Positions 41,559 to 49,682 of a DNA stretch of 49,682 bases are shown here, piece after piece (position 1 is the stretch's first letter; every line of letters begins with the position of its first letter). Origin of the DNA: Rhizobium sp. Q54 (GTDB lineage: Bacteria > Pseudomonadota > Alphaproteobacteria > ATCC43930 > CGMCC-115725). The stretch is from positions 1-49,682 of the forward strand of contig CAMATN010000023.1 of NCBI GenBank assembly GCA_945861155.1, written 5' to 3'. Under the pieces are notes generated by a model. The model searched no databases. It worked only from the letters and a program-made list of their open reading frames with translations, and was not told the DNA's origin. Position numbers and translations under genes: made by a program.

Positions 41559-42596
41559 ATGCCCTCGATGATCCTCGTTGGCGATGTGAACCTGATGAAT
41601 GTCGCGGATGCCGGGGTGCCGTTCGCGCGCGTCGGCGATGAGTTGCGCGCCGCCGATCTCGTCTTCGCCAATCTCGAATGCTGCCTCTACCGGCCGCCAG
41701 CCGGCCACGCGGTCGAGCATGAGGGCTTTTTCGCCGATCCCGCGACCGCCGGCGAGGCGTTGCGGATCGCCGGGATCGCCGCGGTCGGGCTCGCCAACAA
41801 CGTCAATTACGGCAGCGCCGCGATCGAAGGCTCGATCGCCTGCCTCGATCGGCTCGGCATCGCCCATACCGGCGCCGGCGCCGACCTCGCTAGCGCCCGC
41901 GCGCCGGCGATCGTCGAGCGTGGCGGGTTGCGCATCGGCTTTGTCCAGCGCAGTTCGGTCTACTGGCCGACCGATCACGAGGCGACCGAGCGGGGGGTCG
42001 GCATCGCTGTCATTCGCGGCCATACCGCCTACCAGGTGCCGGCGCACAAGACCCGCCCCGAGGTGCCGCCGATGAACCGGCCCGGCATTCCGCCGATCGT
42101 CGTGACCTGGGCCGACCGCCGCTATCTCGGCGAGTTCGCGGCCGACGTCGCCGCGCTACGGCAACAGGCCGACATCGTCGTCGCCTCCTGCCATTGGGGG
42201 CTGGGGGAGGACGTGCTCGACTACATGAGCGAGATCGCCCACGCCGCGATCGATGCCGGCGCCGACATCGTGATCGGGCACGGGCCGCATTACTCGCTGC
42301 CGGTATCACTCTATCGCGGCAAGCCGATCTTCTACGGGCTCGGCAGCTTCTCGTTCCATACCGGGCATGGCGGACGCCAACACGGCGACTGGATCGGCAT
42401 GATGGCGAAGGTCGAGGTGGACGCCGGCGGCGTCGCGGCGGCGTGCGTCCGCTTTGTGCGCCACAACACGGCGAATGAGACCGTGGCATGCGCGCTCGCC
42501 GACGAGACCCCGACATTCGATCGGCTCGCCGCGAAGAGCTTGCTGCTCGACGCACGCCTCGCGTCCGAAGGCGACTGGGTGCGAATCACGCTATAA
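41559..42596 (+). CDS. CapA-family protein (poly-gamma-glutamate capsule synthesis-like metallophosphatase)
   Basis: 345 residues of the PGA_cap family, which has a calcineurin-like metallophosphatase fold. Motifs: MILVGDVNLM, LVFANLECCL, AVGLANNVNYG, VVASCHWGLGED and DIVIGHGPHYSLPVSLY, matching metal ligand positions Asp, Asn, His. Usually involved in capsule or amide-bond chemistry; substrates vary. The GAGGAG upstream supports the start. It has no signal peptide or membrane helix, unlike membrane-anchored CapA. Confidence 0.85.
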   Translation: MPSMILVGDVNLMNVADAGVPFARVGDELRAADLVFANLECCLYRPPAGHAVEHEGFFADPATAGEALRIAGIAAVGLANNVNYGSAAIEGSIACLDRLGIAHTGAGADLASARAPAIVERGGLRIGFVQRSSVYWPTDHEATERGVGIAVIRGHTAYQVPAHKTRPEVPPMNRPGIPPIVVTWADRRYLGEFAADVAALRQQADIVVASCHWGLGEDVLDYMSEIAHAAIDAGADIVIGHGPHYSLPVSLYRGKPIFYGLGSFSFHTGHGGRQHGDWIGMMAKVEVDAGGVAAACVRFVRHNTANETVACALADETPTFDRLAAKSLLLDARLASEGDWVRITL

Positions 42597-42627
42597 CTTC
42601 GTCGTTGCAGCAGCGAGGGTAAAGCGC

Positions 42628-43605
42628 ATGAGAGCGGTGGTGTGTGAAGCGTTTGGCGGGCCGGAGGTGCTGGCGTTGCGCGAGGTGCCCGATCCGGCGC
42701 CGCCCGGTGCGGGCGAGGTGCAGGTGCGCATCCAGGCGCGCGGCGTCCAGTATGTCGACGTGCTGATGCTCGCCGGGAAATACCAGTTCCGGCCGGAGCC
42801 GCCTTTTGTCCCCGGCAATGAGGGCGCCGGCGAAATCGTCGCGCTCGGCGAGGGCGTCACCCGCTTCAAGCTCGGCGACAAGATCATGAGCCGACACCGG
42901 CTCGGCGCGTTCGCGCAGCTGGGCAACGCCCGGGCCGAGGATTGCGACCCGGTCCCCGCCGGCATGAGCATCGAGGAGGCGGCGGTGTTCCGCGGCGCCC
43001 ACCATACCGCCTACCACGCGCTGTTGCAGCGCGGGCGGATGAAGGAAGGCGACTGGGTGCTGATCAATGGCGCCGCCGGCGGCATCGGCATCGCCGCGAT
43101 CCAGGTTGCGAAACTGTTCGGGGCGACCGTGATCGCAACCGCCAGCACCGACGAAAAGCGCGCCGCCTGCCTGGAGGAAGGCGCCGATTACGCGATCGAC
43201 TACCGCGCGGGGCTGCGCGACAAGGTCAAGGAATTGACCGGCGCGCGCGACGGCGTCGACATCGTCTACGACCCGATCGGCGCCGAGGTATTCGACGAAT
43301 CGCTGCGCTGCCTGCGCTGGGGCGGGCGCATCCTGGTGCTCGGGTTTCTCGGTGGCGGGCCGTCGACGCCGCGCACCAACTACCTGCTGATCAAGGGCCT
43401 CGAAGTGATCGGGGTGCGCCTCGGCGGCGTCACCGAGAACCAGCCCGAGATCGGCCGCGAGAACATGCGAGTGCTGGTCGAACTGGCCGGGCAGGGCAAG
43501 CTGCGCCCGCGCATCTCGCACCGCTTCGCGCTGGAGCGCGCCGGCGAGGCGATCCAGGCCGTCATCGACCGCAAGGTCATCGGCAAGGCGGTGCTGGTGG
43601 GGTGA
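42628..43605 (+). CDS. NADPH:quinone oxidoreductase-like, zinc-independent MDR protein
   Basis: 325 residues. QOR-type MDR: begins MRAVVCEAFGGPEVL, with VPGNEGAGEIVALGEGV for the N-terminal fold and NGAAGGIGIAAIQVAK for NADPH binding. Zinc-ligand cysteines are missing. Reduces quinones or enoyl compounds. It follows the CapA-like gene by 31 bases; GAGGG before the start. Confidence 0.9.
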   Translation: MRAVVCEAFGGPEVLALREVPDPAPPGAGEVQVRIQARGVQYVDVLMLAGKYQFRPEPPFVPGNEGAGEIVALGEGVTRFKLGDKIMSRHRLGAFAQLGNARAEDCDPVPAGMSIEEAAVFRGAHHTAYHALLQRGRMKEGDWVLINGAAGGIGIAAIQVAKLFGATVIATASTDEKRAACLEEGADYAIDYRAGLRDKVKELTGARDGVDIVYDPIGAEVFDESLRCLRWGGRILVLGFLGGGPSTPRTNYLLIKGLEVIGVRLGGVTENQPEIGRENMRVLVELAGQGKLRPRISHRFALERAGEAIQAVIDRKVIGKAVLVG

Positions 43606-43618
43606 GCCGCCCGGAAGA

Positions 43619-43715
43619 CCCCCACCCTACCCTCCCCCGCTTGCGGGGGAGGGGGCTTAGCGAGGCGTGGCGGGCCTCCCTCCCCCGCAAGCGGGGGAGG
43701 GAGGGGTGGGGGCTT
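43619..43715. repeat. Compound element: two G/C-rich hairpins in inverted arrangement
   Basis: Two copies of the CCCTCCCCCGC/GCGGGGGAGGG hairpin (43630-43653 and 43675-43704) lie head to head, flanked by CCCCCACCC on one side and GGGTGGGGGCTTTT on the other. The whole is a large inverted repeat between two convergent genes and could terminate both transcripts. Confidence 0.85.
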
Positions 43716-43722
43716 TTCAAAC

Positions 43723-44178
43723 TCAGTCGTACGTGACCCCGATCGTCTCGGCGACGAGGACCGGGCGCGCGCCGCCTTCGACCTCCATCGTGCCTTCCGA
43801 AGTGATGCGGACGCCGCCCTCGACCGCTTCCACCGATTTGAACTTGAGGCGCAGCCGGATGCGCGAGCCGGCCGGCACCATGCCGGTAAAGCGCACCCGG
43901 TTGGCGCCGTAATTGAGGCCGCGCGAGCGGTTCTTGACCCGGTACATGGTCGATGCCAGGCGCGGCACCAGGGACAGGGTCAGCCAGCCATGCGCGATCG
44001 TCTTGCCGCCCGGCATCTCGCGCTTGGCGCGCTCGACATCGACGTGGATCCATTGGTGGTCGCCGGTCGCGTCGGCAAATTTGTCGATCTGCTCCTGGGT
44101 CACGGTATGCCAGTCGCTGACCCCGATTTCCTTGCCCTCGTAGGCCTTCAAATCCGATGGGCGTTCGACTTCCAGCAT
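43723..44178 (-). CDS. MaoC-family dehydratase
   Basis: 151 residues, hot-dog fold. Catalytic Asp40 and His45 in FADATGDHQWIHVD, the R-hydratase motif 2 typical of MaoC; also GGKTIAHGWLTLSLVP. Hydrates (R)-specific enoyl-CoA. TGAGGAG stands before the start at 44178. It is convergent with the quinone oxidoreductase gene. Confidence 0.92.
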   Translation of the reverse strand: MLEVERPSDLKAYEGKEIGVSDWHTVTQEQIDKFADATGDHQWIHVDVERAKREMPGGKTIAHGWLTLSLVPRLASTMYRVKNRSRGLNYGANRVRFTGMVPAGSRIRLRLKFKSVEAVEGGVRITSEGTMEVEGGARPVLVAETIGVTYD

Positions 44179-44254
44179 CGCGTGCTCCTCAGCGGAAACT
44201 TTCCAGGCTGACCGAGATTGCGTCGTCGCTCCGCTTCTCGCAATGGAAAATCCC

Positions 44255-45853
44255 TCACCGGTCGAGCCAGACATCCTCCATCCGCCAGCCGTTATAGGGG
44301 CTGTTGGCCATCACCGTCAGCCCCTTGACGGCGGGATGCCAGCACGTCCCGGCCCGGTTGTAGTAGATCACCGGCCGGACCGCGTTGTCGGCGAGGATGC
44401 GCTCGATCCGCCAGACAATCTCCTTGCGCGCCGCCGGATCGGCCAGCATCGACTGTTCCTTGATCAACCGGTCCATCTCCGGGTCGCAAAACCCGGGGTA
44501 GTTGCGCTGCGTACCGCAAATATAATTTTCGATGTATTGCGGATCGGGGTCGTCGACCGCGCTGCCCGATAGCGCAAGGGCGATCGTGAAGTCGAAGCGC
44601 CGCAGTTTCGCGCCCCAATTGGCCGTTTCGATCGGCTCGAGCTCGGCCTCGATCCAGATCTGCTTGAGCTGGTCGAGGAGGATCGCGGCCGGGTCGCGGT
44701 AGCTCGGCAGATTGCGCGCCGAGAGCATAACCTTGAGGGGCTTGTCGGGTCCGTAGCCGAGCGTTTTCATGATCTCGCGCGCAACGGCCCGGTTCTTTGC
44801 CAGATCGGCGCCGTAACCGGGCAGCGTCCGCAACTGCTCGGTCGCCATGCCCCACGCGCCTTCGGGCGGCGGCAGCATGACGCCGCCCATATCGCCCTGT
44901 CCTTCGCTGATGATCGTGATGAAGGCCTGGCGGTCGAGGGCCAGCGCCAGCGCCCGGCGCACTTCGACCTTGTCGAACGGCGGCGCCCGGTGATTGGGCA
45001 GCAGCGTCGTCCGGACATTGACCGGCCGCATCTCGCACACCGCCTTCGGCGCCTGGCTCCTGATGTCCTTCAGCAACGGCACTGTGATGTCATAGGGAAA
45101 GGTCATGTCGAATTGCCCGGCGACAAAGCCGAGGATCGAGGTCGAGCGATTGGGGATGATCGTCCACTCGACGCCGTCGAGGTAGGGCCGCCCTTTGCGC
45201 CAGTAATCGGGGTTGCGGGCGACCTTGATGCCTTGGTTGGGCTTGTACTCGACAAACTTGAACGGGCCGGTGCCGATCGGGAACAGGCGCATGTCCTTGG
45301 TTGAGACATGGCAGGGATAGACCGGCGAATACCCCGAGGCGAGCAGTGCGATAAAGGCCGGCTGGCGCTGTTTCAGCCGGAAAATCGCCTCGTCGTCGCC
45401 ATTCGTCGTAACCTCGGCGAGGTTTTCGTACCAGGCCGCGCGGAAATTGGTGCGCAGGCGGTCCTTCCCCCGTCCGGCCAGCATGTCCCAGGTGCATTTG
45501 ACGTCGGCCGCCGTGAACGGCTTGCCGTCGTGCCATTTGACGCCCTGGCGCAGCTTGAGGGTCAGCGATGTGCCATCCTCGTCCCAGGCCCATTCCGTCG
45601 CCAGCTCCGGCTGGATCGTCGCGAGGCTGTTCTGCGGCACATGCTGGTCGTAAAGAACGAGGTTGTTGAAGACCCCCATCATCGGCGCGATGACCGAATA
45701 AGTCCCCTCCTCGTGGATCGACATGCTGGCCGGGCTGTCGCGGTGGGTCACCTTGAGAACGCCGCCCGTCTTCTGCGCCAGCGCCTCCGGATGCAGGGCC
45801 ATCGAAACCATCAGGCCGCCGATCAACGCGCATGCTTGCCAAGCCCGCTTCAT
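44255..45853 (-). CDS. ABC transporter substrate-binding protein, family 5 (peptide/opine type)
   Basis: 532 residues. Signal peptide MKRAWQACALIGGLMVSMAL then an Ala-Gln cleavage site (ALAQ). SBP_bac_5 features: GLMPxx-type core replaced by KLRQGVKWHDGKPFTAADV, and NHRAPPFDKVEVRRALALAL, and C-terminal MDRLIKEQSM. Binds a peptide or related solute in the periplasm for import. No permease or ATPase genes are adjacent in the window. GGGAGG before the start. Confidence 0.92.
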   Translation of the reverse strand: MKRAWQACALIGGLMVSMALHPEALAQKTGGVLKVTHRDSPASMSIHEEGTYSVIAPMMGVFNNLVLYDQHVPQNSLATIQPELATEWAWDEDGTSLTLKLRQGVKWHDGKPFTAADVKCTWDMLAGRGKDRLRTNFRAAWYENLAEVTTNGDDEAIFRLKQRQPAFIALLASGYSPVYPCHVSTKDMRLFPIGTGPFKFVEYKPNQGIKVARNPDYWRKGRPYLDGVEWTIIPNRSTSILGFVAGQFDMTFPYDITVPLLKDIRSQAPKAVCEMRPVNVRTTLLPNHRAPPFDKVEVRRALALALDRQAFITIISEGQGDMGGVMLPPPEGAWGMATEQLRTLPGYGADLAKNRAVAREIMKTLGYGPDKPLKVMLSARNLPSYRDPAAILLDQLKQIWIEAELEPIETANWGAKLRRFDFTIALALSGSAVDDPDPQYIENYICGTQRNYPGFCDPEMDRLIKEQSMLADPAARKEIVWRIERILADNAVRPVIYYNRAGTCWHPAVKGLTVMANSPYNGWRMEDVWLDR

Positions 45854-45989
45854 AGCGCAACCTCCCGGTCGAATGCCGGGCAGTTTGCCCGTCTCGGCGT
45901 CGCTGGCGATATTAGCGCGTAGGGCGCCCGACGCGACAGCCGCTTGTCGGGATCGAATCGTCTGATTGCCGAGGGCGGCTCCGCTAGGA

Positions 45990-46015
45990 GGAACGTCCGT
46001 CGTTGTCCGGTGTTA
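45990..46015 (+). promoter_or_regulatory. Candidate EcfG-type general stress promoter
   Basis: GGAAC (45990-45994), 16 bases, then TGTT (46011-46014). Alphaproteobacterial EcfG promoters follow GGAAC-N16/17-CGTT. It lies 35 bases before a 24-codon membrane peptide gene, inside the 195-base gap after the solute-binding protein gene. One mismatch in the -10 element; not tested. Confidence 0.45.
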
Positions 46016-46048
46016 GGCGCGCAGGAGTTGCTAACGCGGGAGGCGAAA

Positions 46049-46123
46049 TTGAACGGCTTAATCTACCTGATCGGCATAATCGTGGTGGTTCTGTTCATCC
46101 TGTCATTCCTTGGGCTGCGCTGA
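46049..46123 (+). CDS. 24-residue membrane peptide
   Basis: TTG-started frame NGLIYLIGIIVVVLFILSFLGLR after the initiator, a single transmembrane helix. GGGAGG lies 7 bases before the start. Peptides of the form LIYLIG...ILSFLGLR are common, usually unannotated, in alphaproteobacteria. It is followed after 23 bases by a multi-helix membrane protein gene. Confidence 0.7.
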   Translation: MNGLIYLIGIIVVVLFILSFLGLR

Positions 46124-46146
46124 CCTTCAGCGGAAAGGATACGGCC

Positions 46147-46980
46147 TTGGAAACCTCGGATCGCCTGACGCCCGTACCGGTCGAAATCCGGACGGATTTC
46201 GTACACTGGACCCCCGTGATCGCCGGCGCGCTGGTCGCCTCTGCACTCTCCCTTGTTCTGATCACCTTCGGCTCGACCATTGGCCTCTCGGTCGTTTCGA
46301 CCGCGCCGACGTGGCGGGAAGCCTCGGCGACGCTCGCCGTGCTGTCCGGGCTGTTTCTCCTCTTGGCCGCGGTCCTCAGCTTCGGCTTCGGCGGCTACGT
46401 CGCCGGCCGCCTGCGGAGAAGCTGGTCCGAAACCGTCCATAACGAGTTCGTCGAGTTTCGGGACGGAGCCCATGGGCTCGTGTCATGGGCGGTGGCCGTC
46501 GTGCTCAGCGGCGTGGTTGGAGCGATGATCGCCGGCGCCGTCGCGGCAAAGGCGGTTCCGTCGGCCACGCCGGTGGCGAGCACTGGCGACGCGCTGATCG
46601 CGTACGATCTCGACCGCCTGTTTCGGGCCGACCGGCGCGGCCCCGGCGATCTGGCCTATAGCCGCGCCGAGGCCAGCCGCATCCTCCTGGCGGCGACGAG
46701 CCGAACGGGCATGAAACCTGACGACCGCGGATATCTGGCGCGCGTCGTCGCGACTCAAACCGGCGTGGCGCAGCCCGAGGCCGAGCGTCGCGTGGACGAG
46801 GCGGTCGTCGCGGCGACCCTGGCGGTCAAAAAAGCGCGCCAAAACGGGGTAATCCTTGGTTTCTCGATAGCCGTGTCGCTGCTGCTCGGGGCGGCCGCCG
46901 CGTGGTACGCGTCGTGCCTCGGCGGGCAACACCGCGATCAGGCCGCGCTCCCGATAAAGTGGAGTTGGTCGCGAGCGTAG
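46147..46980 (+). CDS. Hypothetical membrane protein, four helices
   Basis: 277 residues. A TTG with AAAGGA upstream is taken as start (LETSDRLTPVPVEIRTDFVHW). Hydrophobic helices: about 24-50, 58-88, 110-135 and 235-257. The soluble part between the third and fourth helix (about 140-230) is polar and includes SRTGMKPDDRGYLARVVATQTG and AEAERRVDEAV-like helical text. Similar proteins occur next to small stress-related membrane peptides in alphaproteobacteria. Function unknown. Confidence 0.75.
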   Translation: METSDRLTPVPVEIRTDFVHWTPVIAGALVASALSLVLITFGSTIGLSVVSTAPTWREASATLAVLSGLFLLLAAVLSFGFGGYVAGRLRRSWSETVHNEFVEFRDGAHGLVSWAVAVVLSGVVGAMIAGAVAAKAVPSATPVASTGDALIAYDLDRLFRADRRGPGDLAYSRAEASRILLAATSRTGMKPDDRGYLARVVATQTGVAQPEAERRVDEAVVAATLAVKKARQNGVILGFSIAVSLLLGAAAAWYASCLGGQHRDQAALPIKWSWSRA

Positions 46981-46998
46981 TCTGTCGCATCGACCGGA

Positions 46999-47014
46999 CC
47001 GGACTCGCGTCCGG
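46999..47014. terminator. Perfect hairpin between convergent genes
   Basis: CCGGAC, tetraloop TCGC, GTCCGG, with further pairing possible outside. It lies in the 62-base gap between the membrane-protein gene and the surface-protein gene. No T tract follows, so terminator function is uncertain. Confidence 0.35.
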
Positions 47015-47042
47015 CCCGGCGGCTTGACCAAGGTTGCCGTAA

Positions 47043-49682
47043 CTAGCCGAACGGGGCGAATGGGAGCAATGCGGCATCGGCGACCGGCATCGGCGTTCCG
47101 GCGGAGATCAGCGGGACCGCATCGCCGCCGGAATCCTCTAACGCCGGGAGAAGCCCGGTGTCGCCGGCCGGCAGGATCGGGCTGGAGATGTCGGAAAAGC
47201 TAAAACCCAGCGTCGACGGCGCGGCCGAGATCGGGGTTTGTGTCGCGCCGGTATTGTCTGGCGGGACGATACCCCAGCTCGGATCGGCAAATCCCGCATC
47301 GCCGATGCCGATCACCGACGCGCCGTTCATCTCCCAGACGGAGACGCCGCCGCCCTCGTGCCGCCACAGAATGTCCGACCGGCGGTCGCCGTTGAAATCC
47401 GCGACGCCGCCGATGCGCCAGCTCGGATCGGCAAAGCCGACCTCGCCATTCTCGATGATCGACGCGCCGTCCATCTGCCAGAGATAGACGCTGCCGCTGT
47501 CGTGCTGCCACAGAATGTCCGATCGGCCGTCGCCGCCGAAATCGCCGGCGCCGCGAATATGCCAGCCGGGATCGGCAAACCCGGCCTCGCCGGTGGCGAT
47601 CGGCGTCAATCCGTTCATCTCCCAGATGTGGACGCTGCCGCTGTCGTGCCGCCACAGGATGTCCGACAGGCCGTCGCCGTTGAAATCGCCGGCGCCGCCA
47701 ATCTGCCAGCTCGGATCGGCAAATCCCGCCCCGCCGCTGCCGATCACGGTGGCGCCGTTCATCTCCCAGATCGCGACGCTGCCGCTGTCGTGGCGCCACA
47801 GGATGTCCGACAGGCCGTCGCCGTTGAAATCGCCGGTGGTGCGAATCTGCCAGCTCGGATCGGCAAACCCGGCCGCGCCGATGGCGATCGGGGTGAGGCC
47901 GTTCATCTGCCAGATCGCGACGCCGTCGGTGTCATGCCGCCACAGGATGTCCGCCATCGTGTCGCCGTTGAAATCGCCGGTGCCGCTGATGCGCCAACTC
48001 GAATCGGCCGATCCCGCGATGCCGCTGGCGCTTGCGGCGGCACCGTTCATCTCCCAGATCGCGACGAGCCCGCCGGCGTCCCGCCACAGCACGTCGGATG
48101 TCCCGCTGGCGTCGAAGTCCCGCGGGGCCAGCTGTCGGATCGTCATGCTGACCAGCGTACCGCCGGCCAAATCGGACGACAGCTCGAAGCCCACGCCGGC
48201 ATAGCTGCGATCGGGATCGAGAGCGACCGTGTAAGTGGCGAAATTTTCAGTGATCTGCAGCAGGTTCCCCGGCAGAAGGCTCGCGGTGCCGTTCGGATCG
48301 AAGCCGGTTGCGGCGAGAACCAGCCCATCGTCGACGGTGAGGCCGGAGACCGTCGCGGTAAAGCCTCCCGGATTGTCGATCTTGACGAGCCATGCCGCGT
48401 TAGCGTCGAGCACGACCGAGCCGAACCCGGTGATGCTGCCGTTGAGGCCGGTCAGCGTGCCGGTGCTGCCGTTGCCGGCGGCGAGGTCCAAGGTTCCGTT
48501 GCCGCCGTAAATGCCGCCCTTGAAATAGCCGCCGGGATCGATGACCAAGCGGTTGCCGCTCGGGCCGACAAAGGTCACGGCGGTGCCGCTCTCGCCGATG
48601 ATCGTTCCGGCGTTGGTCAGCGTGCTCCCCGCCGCCAGCACAACCCCGATACCGTTGACGCCACCGCCGACGATGGTCCCGAAATTGGTCACGGTCAGCG
48701 CCGTGTTGCTGTTGGAAATCCCGTTGCCGCCGACGGCCTTGATCAGCGCGCCGGTCCGGTTGGTGATTTGGCCGCCGTCCAGCAGGATCGCGCCGCCGCC
48801 GTCAGTCTGAGCCGAGATGATCGTGCCGAAATTGTCGACCACCGTCGTCGAGCCGACGCCGCTGTTGACCGTGAACGCGTTGCCGGCGACCACGCCCGGC
48901 TGGGTGCTCTCGATCCGGCCGTAATTGACGATCGTCAGGACGCCCGGCGCCGTGCTTGGTCCGGGGAAGAAACCGATGCCGGTGTGATAGGCGCTGATCA
49001 ACCCGAGCGAGGTGCCGGCCTGGCCGTTGACGATCGTCCCGCCGCCGAGGCCGACCAGCACGGCATTGCCGCTGGTTCCCGACGCGGTGACGATGCCGAT
49101 GTTCGCCAGCGTGCCGACGCCGCCCGCGCCGCCCAGGTCGATAGCCTGAGATCCGAGCGCGCCGGTTTGCGAGATGATCCCCGAATTGCTGACGATCCCG
49201 GCGCCGATCGCGATGCCTTGACGGGCGCCGGTTATCAGCCCGCTATTGCTGATGGCGCCCGCCGCGATATTGACGCCGGTTCCGCTTGTTCCGGTGGTCC
49301 CGATCGTGCCGGTATTCACCACCGTGGCAAGACCGGAGAACGATACGATTCCAGCCTGGTCGTTGCCGCCGCTGAACGCCTCGATCAGGCCGCTGTTGAC
49401 CACCACACCGCCGGCCCCGAGCTGGATCCCGTTGGCCGCGGCTCCACCGGTATTAACGGAAATGATAGACCCCGAGTTGACGATCGTGCCGGCGACGCCG
49501 CCGATCGCGATGGCATTGCCGAACAGGTATGACGAGACCGACTTGACCGTTCCGTAATTGACAATGACGGCCGAATTTCCGCTCGCGCCGTTGATCTGGA
49601 TCCCGATGGCGCTGCCGCCGATATAGCCCGGGCTTGAGCCGGCGGTCCCGTTGGTGATCAAGCCGCCCGATTCCAGGCTCAC
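47043..49682 (-). CDS. Large surface protein: beta-solenoid passenger plus FG-GAP-like repeats, 5' end outside window
   Basis: At least 879 residues. Residues about 1-440 (of the visible part) consist of short strands such as VVNSGLIEAF, VVNTGTIGTTG, ISNSGLITGA, as in autotransporter or filamentous passenger domains. A linker domain (about 440-520) follows. Residues 522-809 are six 48-residue repeats of the form DFNGDGLSDILWRHDSGS.. IWEMNG... GFADPSWQI, FG-GAP/VCBS-like calcium-binding propeller blades. The last 70 residues have no autotransporter barrel, so the chain is likely secreted by another system or is a type I-secreted adhesin. The signal peptide, if any, lies beyond the window. Confidence 0.85.
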   Translation of the reverse strand: MSLESGGLITNGTAGSSPGYIGGSAIGIQINGASGNSAVIVNYGTVKSVSSYLFGNAIAIGGVAGTIVNSGSIISVNTGGAAANGIQLGAGGVVVNSGLIEAFSGGNDQAGIVSFSGLATVVNTGTIGTTGTSGTGVNIAAGAISNSGLITGARQGIAIGAGIVSNSGIISQTGALGSQAIDLGGAGGVGTLANIGIVTASGTSGNAVLVGLGGGTIVNGQAGTSLGLISAYHTGIGFFPGPSTAPGVLTIVNYGRIESTQPGVVAGNAFTVNSGVGSTTVVDNFGTIISAQTDGGGAILLDGGQITNRTGALIKAVGGNGISNSNTALTVTNFGTIVGGGVNGIGVVLAAGSTLTNAGTIIGESGTAVTFVGPSGNRLVIDPGGYFKGGIYGGNGTLDLAAGNGSTGTLTGLNGSITGFGSVVLDANAAWLVKIDNPGGFTATVSGLTVDDGLVLAATGFDPNGTASLLPGNLLQITENFATYTVALDPDRSYAGVGFELSSDLAGGTLVSMTIRQLAPRDFDASGTSDVLWRDAGGLVAIWEMNGAAASASGIAGSADSSWRISGTGDFNGDTMADILWRHDTDGVAIWQMNGLTPIAIGAAGFADPSWQIRTTGDFNGDGLSDILWRHDSGSVAIWEMNGATVIGSGGAGFADPSWQIGGAGDFNGDGLSDILWRHDSGSVHIWEMNGLTPIATGEAGFADPGWHIRGAGDFGGDGRSDILWQHDSGSVYLWQMDGASIIENGEVGFADPSWRIGGVADFNGDRRSDILWRHEGGGVSVWEMNGASVIGIGDAGFADPSWGIVPPDNTGATQTPISAAPSTLGFSFSDISSPILPAGDTGLLPALEDSGGDAVPLISAGTPMPVADAALLPFAPFG
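47256..48119. repeat. 144-base in-frame tandem repeat, six units
   Basis: Six units of exactly 144 bases each encode the FG-GAP-like blades. The third and fourth units are nearly identical in the core CGCCACAGGATGTCCGACAG, the outer ones are diverged. Recombination between units could change blade number. Confidence 0.9.

Noticed and set aside
45960-46048. A riboswitch upstream of the small membrane peptide
   Set aside because: No conserved multi-stem structure seen; the region is better explained by a promoter and a short leader.
47238-49532. A 764-codon frame on the plus strand
   Set aside because: It mirrors the repeats of the surface protein on the other strand and has no motif of its own.

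Overview
The window is GC-rich chromosomal DNA, most probably from a free-living alphaproteobacterium (Rhodospirillales or Hyphomicrobiales type). Supporting signs are the compact lgt / NDUFAF7-type methyltransferase / pgeF cluster, many CoA-transferase, thiolase, MaoC and SDR genes of the kind seen in soil alphaproteobacteria, several families of short palindromic intergenic repeats, and a GGAAC-N16-TGTT promoter that fits the alphaproteobacterial general-stress sigma factor EcfG. No prophage, insertion sequence or CRISPR array was found. The lineage is an inference.

Layout. 1-9.9 kb: catabolic and redox genes, namely a type I CoA-transferase whose A and B genes are separated by a superinfection-immunity-like membrane protein, two cupins, a zinc alcohol dehydrogenase, an S1/P1-type nuclease that has lost zinc ligands, a flavodoxin-fold oxidoreductase, a three-module peptidoglycan hydrolase, an SDR and an msrQ-like haem membrane protein. 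9.9-15 kb: a pseudo-receiver protein, a selenocysteine tRNA gene (selC), a repeat-bearing lipoprotein and the lgt-methyltransferase-pgeF group. 15-18.5 kb: an amidohydrolase, a [2Fe-2S] ferredoxin with its FAD reductase, and a CoA-binding protein.

18.7-30.6 kb is a surface-polysaccharide locus: a UDP-glucuronate-4-epimerase-like enzyme, a 1250-residue protein joining methyltransferase, coiled coil, GT4 glycosyltransferase and WsaF-like glycosyltransferase, two further methyltransferases, three further GT4 enzymes, and a Wzm/Wzt-type ABC exporter. It looks like a route in which the glycan is built and probably capped on the cytoplasmic side and then exported by the ABC transporter. The fused protein and the missing substrate-recognition domain on the ATPase are the most interesting points of the window.

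30.6-45.9 kb returns to metabolism: an MFS exporter, an acetolactate-synthase-like ThDP enzyme, an uncharacterised protein made of two copies of one domain, E1 alpha and beta of a 2-oxoacid (acetoin/pyruvate) dehydrogenase, a thiolase/OB-fold pair, a second CoA-transferase pair, a BrnT/BrnA toxin-antitoxin locus with an apparently frameshifted toxin, a CapA-like phosphatase, a quinone oxidoreductase, a MaoC hydratase and an orphan solute-binding protein. 45.9-49.7 kb holds a stress-type promoter with a 24-residue membrane peptide and a four-helix membrane protein, then the 3' part of a large surface protein with a beta-solenoid-like passenger and six 48-residue FG-GAP-like repeats.
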